Origin: Triparma columacea
Taxonomy: Eukaryota > Sar > Bolidophyceae > Parmales > Triparmaceae
Assembly: GCA_030267965.1 (NCBI GenBank)
Contig: BRYA01000447.1
Coordinates: 1-24,666 of the forward strand
DNA: 24,666 nucleotides
Direction: 5' to 3'
Positions 16,801-24,597 of the stretch are shown here, piece after piece; position 1 is the first letter of the stretch, and each line of letters opens with the position of its first letter. Both the position numbers and the translations under genes were made by a program. The notes beneath the pieces were generated by a model. The model did not search any database, was not told the DNA's origin, and saw nothing but the letters and a program-made list of their open reading frames with translations.

Positions 16801-19800
16801 AGGGACTCAGCAATACTTAACGTAGGAGACTGGAACGTCTCCATGCTGGACTTCAAGAATGGCTCTGTCAAAGCAGAGGTAACGGACGACGAAGTCACGC
16901 TTAGTACCGACGGCGCCGTCTCTGTAGCTCAAGTCACAAAGATAATTAACATTTCAAAGCTCGCCGACGACATTCTCTCTTATGTCGCCAACGCAGCCTG
17001 GACGGACAAACCACTCAACACCATGACATCATCTCAGATACGCATGTTGTCAGACAGTGGGTGTGTAGGGTGTCACATCGTGACGACTGCAGACGGAGCT
17101 ATCTCAGAGAGAAGCATCTCTTCGGCCACTCTCAGAACAGCGGACAAAAACAAGCCCCCCCTCGAGATCACAAAGAAACTCGAACTCCCTTTTCGAGTCT
17201 CTGGAATGATCGACGATGCATCTTCTAACAGCATTGTATTACTCATGGACCCTCTTCTCGTTCCTGCATTGAAAGGAAAGTCAACGGAAGCAGAACCGTC
17301 AACAACAGGCGGGTTCATCTCTGAAATCAGTCTGACCAAACCTAATCTGGCTAACGTATCCACGACCATCTCTAGGAGCTCCGACGGTAACAATGGATAC
17401 ATATTCCAAACCAAAGAGCATCGCGTCTGGGTCCCCCTGGTCGAATCAGGACAGGGAGACCATCTCGAGGCAGAAATTGGATTCCTCAGCGACAAAACCT
17501 TCGTGGCAGACATTGTTCTCGACATGCGAGGTATAGAGCTCCAAGAGTCCAGATCTGAAACAAACATTCCATGCAGAGTTCTCCCTCCGACCTCACGGAG
17601 TCAGATCAATAGTCTTAAGTGGTCTCAAGGTGGTGAAATATCACTCACCCTTGACTCGGGGTGTTCTCAACGTTCTGTGGTCCAGGACGAACAAGGATTA
17701 ACTGATGTCATCGAGCTCGATCCTCCGCTGCTCATTACGCCCGAAGGACAAAGCAATCAAGCTATGGAAGTCACCCACCTAGGTACGCTGTCTCTTGTTG
17801 TCTCAGCGTTTGACAGACTCCTTCGCAAGCACGTTCTAGTGGTTCTCGCAATCTGTGTCGGTGTCTGTCCATCTCTTCGAGGATCAGGGTATCTATCTAC
17901 CAAGGCGCTCGAATCGGATGCTTCTCGTGCAAACGTGGACGCCCAGGTCATAACAGGATCTCTCATCAAGAACCACATCCTACTCGCTCAACGATATGAA
18001 CTCAAGCTGGTGGAATCATCAGGGATGGACGTTCTGAAGGGCCAAGTTGAGGGCCCTCAGCATAACTCCTCGACGTCATACAGATGTGACCTCTCCGAGG
18101 AACATGTGACAGAAAGGTCACTCATTAGGCCATTGGGGAAAGGGTACAGCTCCAATTATCTAGGAGACGGACCTTCTCACAGCCAGCTCAACTCTCTCGG
18201 AAGCGCACGATCCATTCCAAGAACCTCGACTAAGCCTCAAGAGGACTCAGCGTCTCACCTAAGCGCAAAGGAAAAGGAGTCTGATGGGGACGATGATAAG
18301 GTTAGCCTCGAGCCTCGGGCCATTGAGGATAACGACCCCTTCATAGGTGAATGGGATCGACGAAACGTAACACGACAGCGTGCCAAAGCTGATGCTTACT
18401 TAAAAGTCTCGCCTCATCTGATACACTTGGTCAGTGATGAAGCTCCTGACGAGCTTCAGAGGTTCATGCTCTCTTCAACAAGCGTCCTGGAGAAGCTCGG
18501 CAAAGCTCAAGCCCACCGAGTGCTCTACAAGAAACATGCTAAATCTGCATGTCCGGAGCAAATCAAACTTGCGAGTCTAAAGACTCTCCTTCACAGGCCA
18601 ATTGCAAGTGATGAAAATGGCTTTGACGTAGCATCAGAGAGTCATACAGAGATGCGGTTGCACGATGGGCGAACAGCAGACAGGTTCACCAGCAGCCTCA
18701 CAGCCAACGAGTCAATCGAAGACATGTTAGGCACCTGGGGACTGGCTGCACTGGTGGCCGACGATCGTACACGTCATCGTGAACATAGTGCAGAGGAGTA
18801 TCGTCTCCAACGTGCACACACTCAACTGCATATGCGATCAAAAGGAAAGACAGCGTCACGCAGTCAATTGTCTGCGAAACTCTGCGAAGAGATCGCGCTC
18901 CATCCCTCGGATCACAAAAAGGCAGACGCGATGACCTTGGAGGACTTCGGCCTTATCAAAGGCTATGATCGCACGATGAGACTGTTCAAGTCTGAAAAGA
19001 ACGGTGAACCAATTGAGAAGCGCCAAGACATCATGGGCGACATTCTGAGGAATACTGGGCCTCCGAAGGTAGTCCACGTCTGCGCGGGTGCGTCAGAACT
19101 AGGCGCACAAGCAATAGAGCGAGGCATTCCTTGTGTTTCGCTTGATAAACTCTACAACTGCGACCTTGCTACTGCCGAGGGAAGAGACAAACTTCAGACT
19201 CAGCTCAACCATAGTTCAGTCAGACTGGTAGTTTTCAGCCCACCCTGCGGCTCATGGGGTCGGTTTTCTCGCATGATGTCAACCCTTCCTGGAGACAGCA
19301 TCGAGAAAGAACGGAGCCGACAATTATCATGGCTCGTCCCGGTCTTCGACATTATTGCAAAATGGGTAGACCGCGATGGATTCCACGACGTATTGGTTGA
19401 AAATCCAGTCGACTCTGATCTGTTCAAGGAAGAAGCATTTCTCGACTTTATGAGAAGAATCACAAAATCGAACAAGTCGACTGACGACCAAATGATGAAG
19501 ATCCATTCTGGAACGTTAGCAGGCTGCAACTTTGGAGCCCCCTTTCAGAAAAAGATGACATGGGCGTCAAACAGGAGGATAACATGGTATTTTGATCGTC
19601 GTCTCGGCATATGCACTCACCCCAAGCATTCAGGAGGGCAACTTGACAACAGATGCCTCTTTGGGGTCAAGCTGACGAAATTATCGCAGTCATATTCTCC
19701 GGACTTGTGCAACTGGATTCTCCGCCATAAGTTCGGGAGTCCGGGTGGTGTGCTCGGAAATCCTCGCAAACCCATTGTCTCTTTCACCTCGGTACTTGTC

Positions 19801-22800
19801 AAACGCAGCCTCCGTAAAATCGACGGCTTCGTATACGAGTACAAAAGGAGAGCACTGGATAAGAACGACGGCAGGAAGGTGCACTTCGCGCACAAGGACG
19901 AAACTCCAGCAGTTGCGAACGTGACTCTCAAGAATCAGCATTCCGAAAATAGTTCGCCCCTCAGTCCAATTTGGGCAACTGTATCCACGAGTATAGGAAT
20001 ACTTCTCGGAGCACTAATGTCAATCTCAAATGTCACGTTCATTATGACTCTAACGACGCTCTTGCACGCTCTATGGAAACGAGCGTCAGCAACTTCAACG
20101 GAGCGCTCAAGGAGGAACGCCAAGAAGACCGCACGAGTGACGTACGGAGTCTCATCAGTATGCATCGAAAACTCCTGCGACGACAACATGGATCCTAGCC
20201 CAATGCAATGGGACGTCTACAACGTCGACAACACGACAGACACTGCAGCAGGGATAGACCGCAGCAGTCTTGACGACTCCATCCATGGATGGGACCCAGG
20301 TCCACCAGCAGCTCCACGTGACGAAGCATTTCTGAAACAAGGCAAAGTTATCAGTTGCAACAACGTCGACGCAGAGATTTTGCACCATTTGTCCGTGCAC
20401 CCGAATCTGACAGTGTCAGCACACCCTGATGTTCGATATGACCTCAGCACTCTCTCAGAATGCGCGGGCAACACTCCGTGGAGAGGAAATTTCTATAACC
20501 TCACACCACAAGGGCGGAGAGAACAGCGAGAATGGAACCTCTTATACTTGGACATGGCGATGGCAAGAGCGAGAGGCTTAAGCGTGTCAAATCAAAGAGT
20601 CACGCGGAACTCCTCTCGTAATCGGACTGAGGCAAGAAATGCCTCAGACGACGAAGAAGGGATCCCCCTTGATCCTGATGGGGGGGAGAGTCAACAAAAC
20701 GGCGAACACCCTCCGATACTGTTTCCGGAAGAACCAGAGATATCGCCCATGCTGTTTCCAGAAGATTCAGATCAAGGGACATCTCTAAAAGAAGGTCCTC
20801 AATACAGGATTGATTCGGGCAACTTCGGCTCACACAGGAAGAGCCGCAAACATCTTCGCCTTACAGAGTATCAACTCATCCAAATGATGGGGGGAAGATC
20901 CGACGTAAAGGAGGCGTTACGAAAAGGAGTATTCAAGGGTATCGTAACTTCGCAAAGCGACAAAGTCAGAGCTAAAGACGTGTCGCCCAAGGAAATATAC
21001 GTGAATCAAAAGAGCAAGACCACTCCTTTGTCCCGCATCCCACCTTCGACAAGACCACTTCAGAAGATAGGATGTGACCTAATACACTGTGATTCCCCCA
21101 CGGTAGGACGACCTGAATGGGAAGCAATGCTGATAATGGTAGACTACTACTCAGGATACGTATGGGGTTACCCAGTCAAAACCTATGAAGATGTAACGGC
21201 GGCTTTCAAAAGGTTCTACGTGGACACACAGGCAAGGCCGGAGTGCTTCGTAGTAGATTACGATTCTCAGTTCCTAAGCAAGAAGTGCACTCGCTTCCTC
21301 ACTGACAACTATGCATCAGTGTTCGCCAGCTCGCCGTATAGGCATTTTGCGAACGGCAAAGTGGAGAGCACATGGAAGTCAATAAGCCATATGATGAAGT
21401 TTTACCTGACTCAAGCCAGACTCTCCAGAGTGTTCTGGGGATGGTGCTTCAAGCACAGCATTCAGGTGTACAATGTACTCCCGAAACATCATCCAGTAGA
21501 AGGACTCAGCACGCCCTTCGAGATCCTGTATAAGAAGAAACCAGATCTAAGATGGCTATTCAGATTTGGCAGCATAGTGTTTCTTCGGGAGGATGGGAAG
21601 TCGGAACAGTTCACATCCAATGTCACGGAATGTATAGCTCTTTGTCGAGACGAGATATCGCAGTCTCTAATTACTCTAAACCCCCAAACGGGAAAAATAC
21701 GAGTAACAGGAAACTACAAGCTCGACGAAGAGGGCGACTACATCTTGGAAATTGAGGGACTCACGCCAGACAACCCCGAATACAGGACTCTGCATGCGAG
21801 GTGGAGTAAACTCAGAATATCGTCCAAGAATCAGTTTGTAGAACTCACTCCCTTTTCAATAAAAAGCGGAACGCCTCAGGGACGCATGGAAGTGGGAACA
21901 AAACTGATGCTCGAAGAGGAAGAAGTCATGGTCTCCAAGTCACTAGGAAATGATCCAGGACAAGGATACGAGGTGGTATGGATAGCCGACGGCAAGGTCC
22001 ACACCAAAGTCATCACATCAGAAACAGCTGACAAAGGAGCTTTTGCTAGGGCATGTGCAGACGACTACATTCTCAACGAAGAAGAACAGGAAGACAGGAA
22101 ACCTGCCAGAGGAGACCTTGTCTACGTCAAGTTCGACGACGGGAAGTACTACGAAGCACTTGTCGAAAAAGAAGTGCAAGTCATTGTAAAGGCACAGGGA
22201 AAGCAAACAGCCAAGAGGCCAGGATTCCGAGCAAACTTCGCAGCATCAAAGGATGGAAAGCAAGAATATCTGGACGTTCCGTACGATTGCAGGGGAACAG
22301 AGGCAGGATGGACAATCGGGATACGACAGGCATTAGTCAGCAAAAGAAAGCGACAGCTGAGAGAAGCCGCACTGGATACCAAAGTCATGTCGTTAGCGAT
22401 TAAGTATGAATGGTGGGAACCGGGAAAGCAGTTCGAGCCTGTGATGGCAGACTATGAACAGCACCCAGAGTCGGGAAAGTGGGAGCACCCTCTGTGTAAG
22501 ATCAACAATCTAATCCTAGCGGGGATGACGAAAGATCAAACCACCAGCCTGATTCCGCACCCATACAAAGGGTTAACCGGAAAGGAACTCGCAGCAGCAC
22601 AGAAGGAAGATGTGAACAAACTGAAGAGGACTCCCAGTGGATCCATCCCACAACCGAAGTCGGCAAAAGATCTCAAGCGACTTAGCCGTCATGACCAAGA
22701 GATATGGAGACGCACGGACATGATGGAGATGAGAGGATTGGAAGACACAGGAACCTACACCGTAGTTAAGCCACCGGCAGATGGAAGACACAAGCTGGAA

Positions 22801-24564
22801 GGCAACGCAGTAGTACTCCCAACATACATGGTGAGGAAGGCCAAAAAGGAAGGGAACGAATACGTTAAGACCAAGAGCAGACTAGTGTGCCTCGGAAACC
22901 GAGATCCGAACACCTATTCAAAGGATGAGACATCCAGTTGGGTAACGGGATTCGACGAGCTCAAAATGTTCATGAGCGAGGCGATACATGAAGGATGCCC
23001 AGTGTACTCCCTTGATGTTGCGCAAGCGTTCCTCATGTCGCCAATGCCAGACAAGTACAACATCTACATCAGGCCGCCCCCCGAGATGGTAGCCATATAT
23101 GGGAAGGGAACGTTGCTCAAGCTGAGGAAGTCACTCTATGGACTCGTAAGTGCACCGAAGCTGTGGAACAACGTCTTGACAAAACACCTCAAGGCCATAG
23201 GTCTCGAACCCCTGGCATCCGACGAGTCAGTGTTCGTGGGACAAGTACGCGTTAATGGAACGCTGAGGAAGAGCAAGCTACATGTAGCCAGCTACGTCGA
23301 CGACCTAGCCTTCTGGAGCAAGGACCCAGAGGTAGTCATGGAGTTCAGAAACCTTATGAAGAAGAAGTTCACTATCACAGCTGACGAGGAGCGTCTGACG
23401 AACTTCATAGGAACCTCCTTTCAGTGGGAAACCAACGATGACGGATCCGTCCCCGAGAATCCCAGCCTGATGATGCATCAGTCGGCATATGTAGAAACCT
23501 GTGTAGGAGAATATATGGGAACATACAGGGATAAGGTATGGAACGAAAAGCGATGGAATCAGTCAAGGGGATTTCAAACGCCGTCAGGAGACAAGGAAAG
23601 CGACGCGCTCCCCGATAGAGATGACATGGTGGACAGTGCAGGAAGAAAAAGGAGCTTTGAAGGGGAACCTGGAGACCAATATCTGCCGGACATGACCATG
23701 TATCGGCAACTGTTGGGATGCGCAGGATGGCTGGCCAGCAGAACGCGACCGGACATAGCATACGTATACGGAAGGCTGGCCAAACACTCGAATCATGCCG
23801 GAATCCCTCATATGAGATGCATGATGCAGCTATGGGGGTATCTGTACGCAACTCGTGAGCTAGGCCTCGGCTTTCACTGCGAGCGAAGAAACGTAAGGAT
23901 GAACAACGTGGCTCATAAGATGAATTGGCCCTCGTACTTTGCATGCTGCGACGCAGACCTGGGAGGAAAGAAGTTCGACAAGGCTACATGTGGAAGAGTA
24001 GTATTTAGAGCTCATGGACCAGTGTCAACACACATTTCCGAGCCATTCGTGTGTTTGTCTACAGCGGAATCAGAACTCGGAGGACTGGCGGCAACTTGCA
24101 TGGACATTGACTATGTCGACATGTTTGTGACCGACCTCCTCGGCAACGGTGGAGTGGAACGCCCCACCGTGCTGTTGACTGACAACCAAACGGCCATTCA
24201 GTGGGCGGCGAGCGGAGGAAACAGAGTGAAGACTAGACACCTGGCGCTACGAGGAAACATAGTCAGACATCAGGTCAAGGACAACCGGGTTCGACTTTGT
24301 CACGTGAGGTCAGAGTACAACCCAGCAGACCTTCTTACCAAGGACTTCCTGAGGAACAAGACAACAGTGAACAACTTTCACAGATTGAGAGAAGCACTGT
24401 TGGGATTGTCGGAGGCACAAGCCCTGGAGCATTGGACGAAACTGATAGACGAAGATCATAGACCCAACGTTCCCTGGAACGCAAAGTTCTACAGAGAGTG
24501 GTTGCCAGAACGAGGAACCCCGTTGCAAGGGTCAAAGATAGGGCAATCCTCTAAGGAGAAGTAG
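13891..24564 (+). CDS. gag-pol: Copia gag-pol polyprotein, 3557 aa, with extra enzymatic and binding domains
   Basis: One uninterrupted frame; the frame opens at a GTG (13885) but the first ATG is 13891. Order by residue: basic N-terminus (about 5-35); coiled coil (58-93); a large gag-like region; NZF-type zinc finger (C818, C823, N827, C834, C837); two protease-like DSG motifs (D1055, D1255); acidic linker; cytosine-methyltransferase-like domain (about 1725-1950); hydrophobic helix (about 2034-2060); integrase core (D2396, D2458, E2492); Tudor-like segment (about 2737-2795); reverse transcriptase (D3042, YVDD at 3135-3138); RNase H (D3354 or D3356, E3393, D3431). Usual copia polyproteins are about 1300-1500 residues. 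All RT and RNase H catalytic residues remain and there are no stops, so it looks functional. The integrase lacks a recognisable N-terminal HHCC zinc motif. Confidence 0.95.
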   Translation: MSTPSTQKKKSPRGGNRRNRGKRNTPRSTTGAAAETSLSETSDMSMGSTGNVPPSSETNTLLLAMQAMQTKFSEEISSLKTKLGDVEATIGTLQEGKPASRTPSEATPPRRRPPSPSAFHMGHFDMNKPWNAASLRAFQQRVSASCLFETLTSSGRWSLIKKEVDKDPTLSVVAWSDNGGILTKGLTPEKVFIGAGVHSSLLINHQFPRVREVLQAVPKVGPTIPFTVLLDPDKSLKDIVESYGSLLEEPLTLDDFVHMGSGRFPQEDLDSLESWHSGDFCLGQIDVKDAAFLAVALEHIMPPYMRTPINYIKTNGVRQVVKDGNETLSSFSRLQSKNNFFMTDGQVSSTSIMGLLLMSGVSPREHVSLLFQEVEEHVIARDTENGKISEVTKLAATHTAAYKKQAKENSQINTRPATSLQHKFNAFVVKHNESAQDSWVHRSSRPPALFTSARDYNNPDNDNDTPISVWESKGQGVIFDGTTYHREGLDGIFVLRLITHRFYTGNSPVIAYFDAVNSEFISTLNKEEKGFLARSFRSTLQHFSANVNTALESTAFKREIARDKDMSGTKTILYGLPFVLHKMWAIFWGTDPECDKAFLDDIHQMANRALNSLSDKAELIHTINDETQRIIAALHIVESMRGVVLGMAQAGSAVYINYSPNSPLGQNVNSLLNEIFPTEWSTQHSDVTAAVTRAKTLMKSMKTHDTITDSLDTLFQTLTRFRTTEKVQPFDLSKRASTSSEEQGSTASKGAARLQNLEYHEARDYPKSDSESETEVNDLHDEKRAEVHAITSKQTDLRKTGLYQRRGVAAVKEGDKGCPKKDCGRINYAGKESCYTCRESLDDVTPFTEKQAADINKSLLAAGKREFGQSFDLIHTRGALKALTANLEDNESILCGLYTDPDNLHRNVILLDDTVAIPQEGNLATILSNLNTSSHRRRTVSPARYSGNRQSQRRHDISNPSRYGQAKTPKRDSAILNVGDWNVSMLDFKNGSVKAEVTDDEVTLSTDGAVSVAQVTKIINISKLADDILSYVANAAWTDKPLNTMTSSQIRMLSDSGCVGCHIVTTADGAISERSISSATLRTADKNKPPLEITKKLELPFRVSGMIDDASSNSIVLLMDPLLVPALKGKSTEAEPSTTGGFISEISLTKPNLANVSTTISRSSDGNNGYIFQTKEHRVWVPLVESGQGDHLEAEIGFLSDKTFVADIVLDMRGIELQESRSETNIPCRVLPPTSRSQINSLKWSQGGEISLTLDSGCSQRSVVQDEQGLTDVIELDPPLLITPEGQSNQAMEVTHLGTLSLVVSAFDRLLRKHVLVVLAICVGVCPSLRGSGYLSTKALESDASRANVDAQVITGSLIKNHILLAQRYELKLVESSGMDVLKGQVEGPQHNSSTSYRCDLSEEHVTERSLIRPLGKGYSSNYLGDGPSHSQLNSLGSARSIPRTSTKPQEDSASHLSAKEKESDGDDDKVSLEPRAIEDNDPFIGEWDRRNVTRQRAKADAYLKVSPHLIHLVSDEAPDELQRFMLSSTSVLEKLGKAQAHRVLYKKHAKSACPEQIKLASLKTLLHRPIASDENGFDVASESHTEMRLHDGRTADRFTSSLTANESIEDMLGTWGLAALVADDRTRHREHSAEEYRLQRAHTQLHMRSKGKTASRSQLSAKLCEEIALHPSDHKKADAMTLEDFGLIKGYDRTMRLFKSEKNGEPIEKRQDIMGDILRNTGPPKVVHVCAGASELGAQAIERGIPCVSLDKLYNCDLATAEGRDKLQTQLNHSSVRLVVFSPPCGSWGRFSRMMSTLPGDSIEKERSRQLSWLVPVFDIIAKWVDRDGFHDVLVENPVDSDLFKEEAFLDFMRRITKSNKSTDDQMMKIHSGTLAGCNFGAPFQKKMTWASNRRITWYFDRRLGICTHPKHSGGQLDNRCLFGVKLTKLSQSYSPDLCNWILRHKFGSPGGVLGNPRKPIVSFTSVLVKRSLRKIDGFVYEYKRRALDKNDGRKVHFAHKDETPAVANVTLKNQHSENSSPLSPIWATVSTSIGILLGALMSISNVTFIMTLTTLLHALWKRASATSTERSRRNAKKTARVTYGVSSVCIENSCDDNMDPSPMQWDVYNVDNTTDTAAGIDRSSLDDSIHGWDPGPPAAPRDEAFLKQGKVISCNNVDAEILHHLSVHPNLTVSAHPDVRYDLSTLSECAGNTPWRGNFYNLTPQGRREQREWNLLYLDMAMARARGLSVSNQRVTRNSSRNRTEARNASDDEEGIPLDPDGGESQQNGEHPPILFPEEPEISPMLFPEDSDQGTSLKEGPQYRIDSGNFGSHRKSRKHLRLTEYQLIQMMGGRSDVKEALRKGVFKGIVTSQSDKVRAKDVSPKEIYVNQKSKTTPLSRIPPSTRPLQKIGCDLIHCDSPTVGRPEWEAMLIMVDYYSGYVWGYPVKTYEDVTAAFKRFYVDTQARPECFVVDYDSQFLSKKCTRFLTDNYASVFASSPYRHFANGKVESTWKSISHMMKFYLTQARLSRVFWGWCFKHSIQVYNVLPKHHPVEGLSTPFEILYKKKPDLRWLFRFGSIVFLREDGKSEQFTSNVTECIALCRDEISQSLITLNPQTGKIRVTGNYKLDEEGDYILEIEGLTPDNPEYRTLHARWSKLRISSKNQFVELTPFSIKSGTPQGRMEVGTKLMLEEEEVMVSKSLGNDPGQGYEVVWIADGKVHTKVITSETADKGAFARACADDYILNEEEQEDRKPARGDLVYVKFDDGKYYEALVEKEVQVIVKAQGKQTAKRPGFRANFAASKDGKQEYLDVPYDCRGTEAGWTIGIRQALVSKRKRQLREAALDTKVMSLAIKYEWWEPGKQFEPVMADYEQHPESGKWEHPLCKINNLILAGMTKDQTTSLIPHPYKGLTGKELAAAQKEDVNKLKRTPSGSIPQPKSAKDLKRLSRHDQEIWRRTDMMEMRGLEDTGTYTVVKPPADGRHKLEGNAVVLPTYMVRKAKKEGNEYVKTKSRLVCLGNRDPNTYSKDETSSWVTGFDELKMFMSEAIHEGCPVYSLDVAQAFLMSPMPDKYNIYIRPPPEMVAIYGKGTLLKLRKSLYGLVSAPKLWNNVLTKHLKAIGLEPLASDESVFVGQVRVNGTLRKSKLHVASYVDDLAFWSKDPEVVMEFRNLMKKKFTITADEERLTNFIGTSFQWETNDDGSVPENPSLMMHQSAYVETCVGEYMGTYRDKVWNEKRWNQSRGFQTPSGDKESDALPDRDDMVDSAGRKRSFEGEPGDQYLPDMTMYRQLLGCAGWLASRTRPDIAYVYGRLAKHSNHAGIPHMRCMMQLWGYLYATRELGLGFHCERRNVRMNNVAHKMNWPSYFACCDADLGGKKFDKATCGRVVFRAHGPVSTHISEPFVCLSTAESELGGLAATCMDIDYVDMFVTDLLGNGGVERPTVLLTDNQTAIQWAASGGNRVKTRHLALRGNIVRHQVKDNRVRLCHVRSEYNPADLLTKDFLRNKTTVNNFHRLREALLGLSEAQALEHWTKLIDEDHRPNVPWNAKFYREWLPERGTPLQGSKIGQSSKEK
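16342..16401 (+). other. RanBP2/NZF-like zinc finger in Gag
   Basis: C-x4-C-x3-N-x6-C-x2-C at residues 818-837, which is the RanBP2-type consensus including the asparagine; the usual preceding Trp is absent (DKGC). RanBP2-type fingers bind ubiquitin or single-stranded RNA, so it may replace the CCHC knuckle in binding genomic RNA. No CCHC knuckle was seen elsewhere in the polyprotein. Confidence 0.7.
17041..17980 (+). other. Two tandem retropepsin-like segments
   Basis: LSDSGC (D1055) and LTLDSGC (D1255) both fit the aspartic protease active-site motif. Each is followed by a T-x-DG/EG-like strand and a V-P-L-like hydrophobic segment (VLLMDPLLVPAL; VLVVLAICVGVCPSL) resembling the copia protease fold. 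The second looks closer to copia family proteases (LDSG-S/C). Whether both fold and cut is not visible from sequence. Confidence 0.55.
19060..19745 (+). other. Cytosine-C5 DNA methyltransferase-like domain within the polyprotein
   Basis: Motif I VVHVCAGASELGAQAIERG (SAM-binding, about residues 1727-1746), an acidic motif II-like VSLD, motif IV FSPPCGSWGRFS with candidate catalytic Cys C1786, motif VI VENP (E1837), and motif VIII-like FGAPFQKKMTWASN. The order and spacing fit C5 methyltransferases; ENP replaces the more common ENV. The following CTHPKHSGG...YSPDLCNWI segment recalls the tail of PPC/ENP domains found in other protist copia polyproteins. Retrotransposon-borne cytosine methyltransferases have been reported from some algae and dinoflagellates. 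Activity here is not shown. Confidence 0.72.
21060..21595 (+). other. Integrase catalytic core (rve)
   Basis: D2396 in IGCDLIHCD, D2458 in VVDYDSQF and E2492 in HFANGKVEST form the DDE triad (D-x61-D-x33-E; copia integrases usually have about 35 in the second gap). FWGWCFKHSIQVYNVLP matches the family's conserved FW.EA.....N..P segment. No HHCC zinc-binding motif was found upstream. Confidence 0.9.
22680..24345 (+). other. Reverse transcriptase and RNase H
   Basis: RVT_2-type reverse transcriptase with SLDVAQAFL (D3042), SLYGLVSAPKLWN and YVDD (3135-3138), followed by the copia-type connection RTRPDIAYVYGRLAKHS. RNase H has CDADLGG (D3354 or D3356), STAESEL (E3393), LTDNQTA (D3431) and the closing NPADLLTK. 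These motifs make the Ty1/copia assignment secure. Confidence 0.96.
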
Positions 24565-24590
24565 TGAAGGCTTTAGCAAGCATTCCCTAT

Positions 24591-24597
24591 GGGGGGA
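24591..24597 (+). promoter_or_regulatory. Polypurine tract for plus-strand DNA priming
   Basis: GGGGGGA directly abuts the TG of the 3' LTR, the position and composition expected of a PPT. It is short but lies 26 bases after the gag-pol stop with nothing else in between. Confidence 0.65.
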
